A stretch of 33,703 nucleotides of DNA from CALGFI01 sp036374435 (GTDB lineage Bacteria > Actinomycetota > UBA4738 > HRBIN12), in contig DASUTU010000013.1 in NCBI GenBank assembly GCA_036374435.1, forward strand, positions 1 to 33,703, given 5' to 3'. Positions 29,448 through 33,703 of this stretch are shown in pieces. How positions within the stretch are numbered: the first letter of the stretch is position 1; each line of letters starts with the position of its first letter. The notes under the pieces were generated by a model that searched no databases, was not told where the DNA came from, and worked only from the letters and a program-made list of their open reading frames with translations. Position numbers and translations under genes: made by a program.

Positions 29448-31178
29448 ATGCGCTCAACGTTGCGGGCCGTGTTCAGTCCCGGTGCGATGCGGCACCTGGC
29501 GGATGGCCGTTCGTTCGAACGCGGCGCCGCGTACCTCGATGCCGGTCGGGTCAAGAACCTGAAGCTCGGCGACCAGGAGGCTACCGCATCGGTCCGCGGA
29601 GCCCGGCAGTATCGCGTTCGGCTCTGGCTGGAGGACGGCGCGCCGGCCTTCTCCTGCAGTTGCCCCGTCGGCGAGGAGGGCCTCTTCTGTAAGCATTGCG
29701 TGGCCGTCGGTCTGAGATTCTCCGAAGCGGACTCAACGACCACGGGGCGCGGCTCGAAGGGGCCGACCCCCGACCTCCGACGTCACCTGGAGGGCTTGGA
29801 CAAGAGCCGGCTGATCGATCTCCTCCTCGAGGAGGCGGAGAACGACGAGCTCCTGCGGGGACGCTTGGTGCTTGAGGCGGCCAAGACCCAGGGAGCGACT
29901 ACCGATCTCCACGACTACCAGATCGCCATCGAGGACGTCATGAACCCGCACGGGTTCGTGGACTGGCGCTCCATGTACGACTTCTCCAGGGGGATCGAGG
30001 AGGTCATCGATTCGGTCGAGGACCTCCTGGATTCGGGACACGCCGCCGAAGTCGTCGAGCTCTGCGAGCACGCCCTGGCGTGCCTCGAGGATGCCCTCGG
30101 CTCCGTCGACGACTCCGACGGGTACATGGGCGGGATCAAGGAGCGGCTGTGCGACCTCCACCACCGAGCCTGCGTGGCGGCTCGACCCGACCCCGAGGCC
30201 CTCGCCACTCGGCTCTTCGAGTGGGAGCTGCACTCGGACTGGGAGACGTTCTACGGCGCCGCGACCACGTACGCCGACGTGCTGGGCGAAGGCGGGCTCG
30301 CGGTCTTTCGGAAGCTGGCCGAGAAGGTCTGGGCCCGGGTGCCGACAATCGAGCCCGGACAGGATCGCGAGCACTCCACCTTCCGGTTCAACATCACCCA
30401 CATCATGGAGAGCCTCGCCGAGCAGTCCGGCGACAGGGACGAACTCGTTGTCGTCAAAGCGCGCGATCTCTCCTCGGCCTACCACTTCGTCGAGATCGCC
30501 GAACTGTACCGAGCGGCTGGACGGCAGGACGACGCGCTGGCATGGGCGGAGCGGGGAGTCGCCGCCTACCCCGATCGCACCGACGTCCGGCTTCTGGAGG
30601 TCCTGGCCGAGGAGTACGAGGGGCGGGGCCGGCACGGCGAAGCGATCGAGCTCATGTGGCGAGCCTTCATGGACGCGCCGGGTCTCACCGGGTACGAACG
30701 CCTGAAGGTCCACGCCGACCGGGCCGACCGCTGGAAGATGTGGCGGGCGAAGGCCGTGGATCAGCTGCGGCGGACGGCGAGCCGTCCCCAAGCAGGCCGT
30801 TGGCGCATCGGGCCCGACTGGTCAGCCGGTCGCTCCGAGCTCGTCAAGGTGTTCTTGTGGGAGGGCGACGTCGACGCCGCGTGGAAGGAGGCCGTCGAGG
30901 GCGGGTGCTCGGTCCACCTGTGGCTGGAACTCGCGCAGAGGCGGGAGGCCGATCACCCAGGGGAGGCACTCCCCATCTACCAGGAGCACGTGGAGAGGCT
31001 GATCGGGCAGAAGAACAACCGCTCGTACGCGGAAGCGGTGGAGCTGATGCGAAAGGTCCAAGAACTGATGGGCCTGCTCAGCCGGGACAGCGAATTCCCC
31101 GCGTACGTCGCCTCGGTCAGGGCAGCTCACAAGCCGAAGCGCAACCTGATGAAGTTGCTCGATCAGGCCGCCTGGTAG
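29448..31178 (+). CDS. SWIM zinc-finger protein with long helical repeat region
   Basis: A 576-residue protein from ATG 29448; GGAGG is only one base away, so a GTG at 29469 is an alternative start. The SWIM motif CxCx(n)CxH is seen in FSCSCPVGEEGLFCKHCVAV (about 66-85), after a typical lead-in ADGRSFERGAAYLDAGRV. The remaining about 450 residues are alpha-helical and TPR-like (for example DALAWAERGVAAYPDRTDVR and GRHGEAIELMWRAFMDAPGL). SWIM domains bind DNA or proteins; in bacteria they occur with SWI2/SNF2 helicases or alone. Here no helicase is adjacent. It is the largest cargo gene of the island, and its role there is unknown. Confidence 0.88.
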   Translation: MRSTLRAVFSPGAMRHLADGRSFERGAAYLDAGRVKNLKLGDQEATASVRGARQYRVRLWLEDGAPAFSCSCPVGEEGLFCKHCVAVGLRFSEADSTTTGRGSKGPTPDLRRHLEGLDKSRLIDLLLEEAENDELLRGRLVLEAAKTQGATTDLHDYQIAIEDVMNPHGFVDWRSMYDFSRGIEEVIDSVEDLLDSGHAAEVVELCEHALACLEDALGSVDDSDGYMGGIKERLCDLHHRACVAARPDPEALATRLFEWELHSDWETFYGAATTYADVLGEGGLAVFRKLAEKVWARVPTIEPGQDREHSTFRFNITHIMESLAEQSGDRDELVVVKARDLSSAYHFVEIAELYRAAGRQDDALAWAERGVAAYPDRTDVRLLEVLAEEYEGRGRHGEAIELMWRAFMDAPGLTGYERLKVHADRADRWKMWRAKAVDQLRRTASRPQAGRWRIGPDWSAGRSELVKVFLWEGDVDAAWKEAVEGGCSVHLWLELAQRREADHPGEALPIYQEHVERLIGQKNNRSYAEAVELMRKVQELMGLLSRDSEFPAYVASVRAAHKPKRNLMKLLDQAAW

Positions 31179-31350
31179 TGGGCGGCCTTCCCCTCCGCAG
31201 GTCCGGACATCGACCCGGAGGCGAGGGCAGGGCCTCTTGGTGCGAGGATCCTGGCCGGGTTCGCCTAGCCCGGACGCACGTGGCGATCGGCCGAACCATC
31301 GTGATGTGCTTCAGGGAGAGGAGGCGCGAGCTCGCGGCCCCCTCCTGAGA

Positions 31351-31689
31351 TCAGGCGCTGACGAGCTCCCTGACCGGTCGGTCTGCGGGACCGCTCTCGA
31401 AGCCGACGACCAGGCGAACCCCCAGGGCGTGGGCGAGGCGCTGGAGGGTCTCGACGCTCGTCTTGTGGCGTCCGCTCTCGATCCGCGAGATCGCGGAGTG
31501 GCTCGTCCCGACCCGCCGAGCGAGCTCCTCCTGGGAGATGCGGAGCGCGGCCCGGTGCTTGATCACGAGTCGGGCGAGCTCCTCGAACGGGGCCAGGCGC
31601 TGCTGCTCGACGCGATACGCGGCGCTTCGCGTCGCGCGCCTGGACCTCGCCTGTGTGGTGGTCGTGCCGATCGGGCTCTTGGTAGCCAT
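31351..31689 (-). CDS. XRE-family antitoxin (HigA-like)
   Basis: A 112-residue protein from ATG 31689, directly behind GGAGGAGAGAT. A basic N-terminal arm (about 1-45) is followed by an HTH_3 domain: LARLVIKHRAALRISQEELA, RRVGTSHSAISRIESGRHKT, then SVETLQRLAHALGVRLVVGF. It lies 59 bp downstream of the RelE-like gene on the same strand, the toxin-first order of HigBA pairs. It should bind and neutralise the toxin and repress the shared promoter. The longer upstream frame lacks a ribosome-binding site and is rejected. Confidence 0.85.
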   Translation of the reverse strand: MATKSPIGTTTTQARSRRATRSAAYRVEQQRLAPFEELARLVIKHRAALRISQEELARRVGTSHSAISRIESGRHKTSVETLQRLAHALGVRLVVGFESGPADRPVRELVSA

Positions 31690-31748
31690 ATCTCTCCTCC
31701 CCGGCCTCGGGCACCTTACCACTTCTGATAAAGCCCGGCAAGGGCGGC

Positions 31749-32150
31749 TCACGGAGCGTCGTGACCTGCGGCCCTTGGAGGCCTCCGCTTCAGGGCATCC
31801 ATCCTGGCCTTGAAGTCGGCCCACCTATCCTCGGCGATCTGAATCTCGGCCTTGCGGATCCGTCCCGTGTCCTTGCGGAACGCATGCAGCAGGACGATCA
31901 GGCCGCGAGAACGCCGATACAGCACCCGGTAGAGCTCGCGGCCAAAGTGGCACCGGAGCTCCCGGAGTTCGCCGCGGATCTGCGAGGAGTGCGGGAAGGG
32001 CAGGTGCGGGCTCGCCGGTGTCAGCATGTTCAGGCGGTCGATCTGGTTGTCCAGCGCCACCTGGCGCCTCACGTCGAGGCCGTCGATGAACTCGTCGACG
32101 GGCTCGGTCCCGTCGGGCGCTCGGTAGTAGACGGCCTGCAGGTTCGCCAT
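31749..32150 (-). CDS. RelE/HigB-type toxin (phage Gp49-like family)
   Basis: A 133-residue protein from ATG 32150; an ATG at 32192 would add 14 residues. The family pattern is visible: EPVDEFIDGLDVRRQVALDN, the central SQIRGELRELRCHFGRELYR (R-G-x-[LY]-x-E-L-R-x) and RVLYRRSRGLIVLLHAFRKD, then RKAEIQIAEDRWADFKAR. Such toxins are ribosome-dependent mRNA endonucleases, and the conserved Arg/Lys residues in L-R-x-x and HAFRKDT are present. It pairs with the XRE antitoxin downstream. A toxin-antitoxin module inside the att-bounded island would help keep it in the genome. Confidence 0.87.
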   Translation of the reverse strand: MANLQAVYYRAPDGTEPVDEFIDGLDVRRQVALDNQIDRLNMLTPASPHLPFPHSSQIRGELRELRCHFGRELYRVLYRRSRGLIVLLHAFRKDTGRIRKAEIQIAEDRWADFKARMDALKRRPPRAAGHDAP

Positions 32151-32577
32151 CGCCGGATCGTAGCGGGAGGTTTCGATTCCCCGGTATTCCAAGAGGACAG
32201 CGTTCGAGGGCGGTCACCGTCCTCGTTCATCGTCGCGGCCCGCTGCGGGGAAACGGGTCTTCGTGCAACACGCCGTTCCGGTTCCTCTCCCACCGAACGC
32301 CCGGACTGATCAGATCTGTCCTGGACCAATCCGCAGGACCCTCCATACCGCCCCGTTGCCGGAACGCCCGTCAAGCCGGCTGATGCGCACACGGCGGTCA
32401 GAAGCGTGACCAGATGCCTCCACCGAGGGCGCCCGGCGGGGGCCCGCATTGGCCCCGCGGCGGTCCCGCGAAAGGCCGGGAAGCGTCCAGCAACGACTGG
32501 TTGCCGCTGAGATCAAACGTCCAGGTCAGCGGCAGATCGACCCCATCCTTGCTGGTCGTGCAGTTGGCCGGATCTGA
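32151..32577. other. Gene-free island end
   Basis: No coding frame I trust lies between the toxin gene and the right att copy. It contains a 21-bp sequence (32443-32463) differing at one base from 27728-27748. On the minus strand that sequence encodes RRGANAGP, like the integrase-tail RRGTNAGP at the left end. The promoter of the toxin-antitoxin pair should lie in its left part. Confidence 0.5.
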
Positions 32578-32617
32578 TTCCTAAACCGCGTGCGGAGGTT
32601 CGATTCCTCCCGGGGGC
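32578..32617 (+). repeat. att-like direct repeat, right copy
   Basis: Identical over 40 bp to 27622-27661 in tRNA-Arg. Only the 3' part of the tRNA is present; the 5' part is missing, so this is not a functional tRNA but the far junction of an integrated element. Confidence 0.92.
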
Positions 32618-32625
32618 GCAAGTGT

Positions 32626-32666
32626 GATGTGTCGGGGCATCGTGGCCGGATGTGTCGGGGCATCGT
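32626..32666. repeat. Two 18-bp direct repeats at the IS end
   Basis: GATGTGTCGGGGCATCGT occurs at 32626-32643 and 32649-32666 (period 23 bp), between the att copy and the transposase stop. Such repeats at an IS tip are typical transposase-binding sites. The IS boundary is probably near 32622 (TGTGATGT...). Confidence 0.7.
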
Positions 32667-32675
32667 AGACGGTCC

Positions 32676-33703
32676 TCACGAGGCCTGAGGCTGGTAGTCG
32701 CGGCTCGGATCGAGCGTGAGGTGTCTGAGCAGCTCTCCGTCCTGTGAGACCACCCGCACGTCCAGGCCGTCCACGAGCAAGATCACCCGCTTGCCCCTGT
32801 GGGCGTGGCCCACCCCGATGTGGTGCAGCCGCGTGCCGTGGCGAAGGGTGACCTTGCCGCCTTTGTCGATGCGGTCTCGCCTGACCCGCACCCCCGCGCC
32901 GACCCGGATCCTCAGCCCGGATGGGCGGGCCTTGTCTCGGGCCTCGAACGCCTCCCTCGGTGGTCTGCGCCCGACGGCCCGGTGGGGCCTGACCTCGTTG
33001 TAGTAGGTGACGAACCGGTCCAGCTGGGCCTGGAGCTCGGCGATGGAGCGAGCTGGTGGCTGCTTGGCCAACCAACGCTTCAGGGTCTGGTGGAAGCGCT
33101 CGACCTTGCCGCAGGTCTGCGGGTGATACGGCCGGGAGTGCCGATAGTCGATGCCGAGCGCGAGCAGCTCGGTCTGCATCACGTTGGGTCCGCCCCGGTG
33201 CCACGTCGTGTAGACGCAGCCGTTGTCGGTCAAAAGCGCCGCCGGGAACCCCCAGCGTCCACCGGCCTCCCGAAACACCTGCAGGACCGCCGGAGCCGTG
33301 GCCGTGGCCATCACCACCGAGGCCACGGCCAGCCGGGAGTGGTCGTCGATGAAGTTCACGATCTCGACCTCGGTTCCGGCTCCGAGCCGCCAGTGGGTCA
33401 CGTCGGACTGCCAGCACTCGTTGGGAAGGGACGCCTCGAATCGGGTCCAGGAGCTGCGGGGCCGCTTATGCGGTTGGGGAGTGACGAACCCCCGACGGCG
33501 CAGCACCCGCCAGATCGTGGAGACCGACGGAACGGCCTGGTGGCAAAGACCGAGGTGGTAGGCGATCGTGGCCGCGCCGGCGTCGAGCCCAAGCTCGGTC
33601 AGTTCGGTGCGCAAGGCACAGATCTCGTCCTCGAGCCCGTCCGGCGTGCGGTGGGGGATCCGCCGAGGTGCCCTCGAGCGCGGTGCGATCGCCTCGTACC
33701 CGC
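32676..33703 (-). mobile_element. IS481-family transposase, N-terminus beyond right edge
   Basis: The minus-strand frame is open to the window edge (about 342 residues seen). The N-terminal part includes YEAIAPRSRAPRRIPHRTPD and LGLDAGAATIAYHLG, the HTH region typical of the family. The integrase core holds the DDE residues: Asp in WQSDVTHWRLG, Asp in LTDNGCVYTTWHRGG, and Glu in GKVERFHQTLKRWL. The C-terminal end ITYYNEVRP-like (VTYYNEVRPHRAVGRRPP) is also characteristic. The frame looks intact. It inserts or moves the surrounding IS by cut or copy of its ends. One end lies about 5 bp from the right att repeat; the other is outside the window. Confidence 0.9.

Larger units (their letters stand above)
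27623..32617 (+). mobile_element. Integrated island of about 5 kb at tRNA-Arg
   Basis: The DNA between the 40-bp direct repeats carries a decayed integrase end next to the tRNA, a broken zinc-ribbon gene, a 218-residue unknown, a SWIM zinc-finger protein and a toxin-antitoxin pair. No intact integrase lies inside, so it is either an immobile remnant or depends on a helper. A similar 21-bp sequence lies near each end (27728-27748 and 32443-32463). Boundaries are inferred from the repeats. Confidence 0.7.

Overview
The window is about 33.7 kb of very GC-rich DNA with dense bacterial genes. It looks like chromosome from an actinobacterium-like organism, probably uncultivated. The basis is a SigB/SigF-type sigma factor with a partner-switching module, an F420-dependent LLM oxidoreductase of the glucose-6-phosphate dehydrogenase group, a GAF/PAS/PP2C stress phosphatase, frequent GTG starts and 4-bp start/stop overlaps. 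A GC-rich Chloroflexota lineage cannot be excluded. No rRNA and no CRISPR array were seen; there is one tRNA.

Left part (1-11.5 kb): a truncated nucleotidyltransferase-like fragment, then a 39-aa microprotein coupled to a CxCGIYA-type protein, a two-CBS-domain protein behind a 17-bp tandem repeat, and a regulatory block. The block holds a SigF-like sigma factor and its anti-sigma factor (4-bp overlap), divergent from a STAS anti-anti-sigma factor. An F420-dependent oxidoreductase and a class A penicillin-binding protein with a strongly acidic tail follow. Divergent from the latter is a 1597-residue sensor phosphatase (2 PAS, 6 GAF, 1 SpoIIE/PP2C). I infer that this phosphatase feeds the STAS/anti-sigma/SigF switch.

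Middle part (11.5-21.8 kb): an XRE-cupin regulator is divergent from a tightly packed catabolic operon. The operon encodes an M24-fold hydrolase with an altered metal site, 2-oxoacid dehydrogenase E1 alpha and beta with no E2 or E3, an AtzA/TrzN-like amidohydrolase, a bicupin, an SDR lacking its catalytic triad, and a 3-hydroxyisobutyrate dehydrogenase-like enzyme. The substrate is unknown, and this is the best candidate in the window for an undescribed pathway. Methylenetetrahydrofolate reductase, a Gre-like factor and a DUF2461 protein follow.

Right part (21.8-33.7 kb): a broken EAL-domain gene, a candidate 69-aa orphan gene with its own promoter-like signals, a small helical protein, and a telescoped four-gene ABC exporter operon. 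Next come a frameshifted membrane gene and tRNA-Arg(CCT). The last 40 bp of the tRNA before its discriminator base are repeated exactly at 32578-32617, which marks a roughly 5-kb integrated island. The island carries a decayed integrase end, a broken zinc-ribbon gene, a 218-aa unknown, a SWIM zinc-finger protein and a HigBA-like toxin-antitoxin pair. An IS481-family transposase begins just beyond the second repeat and runs off the right edge.

Several short genes carry single-base frame breaks (11208-11467, 27174-27519, 28129-28754, 21805-22155) while all long genes are intact. They may be real decay or local sequence errors.
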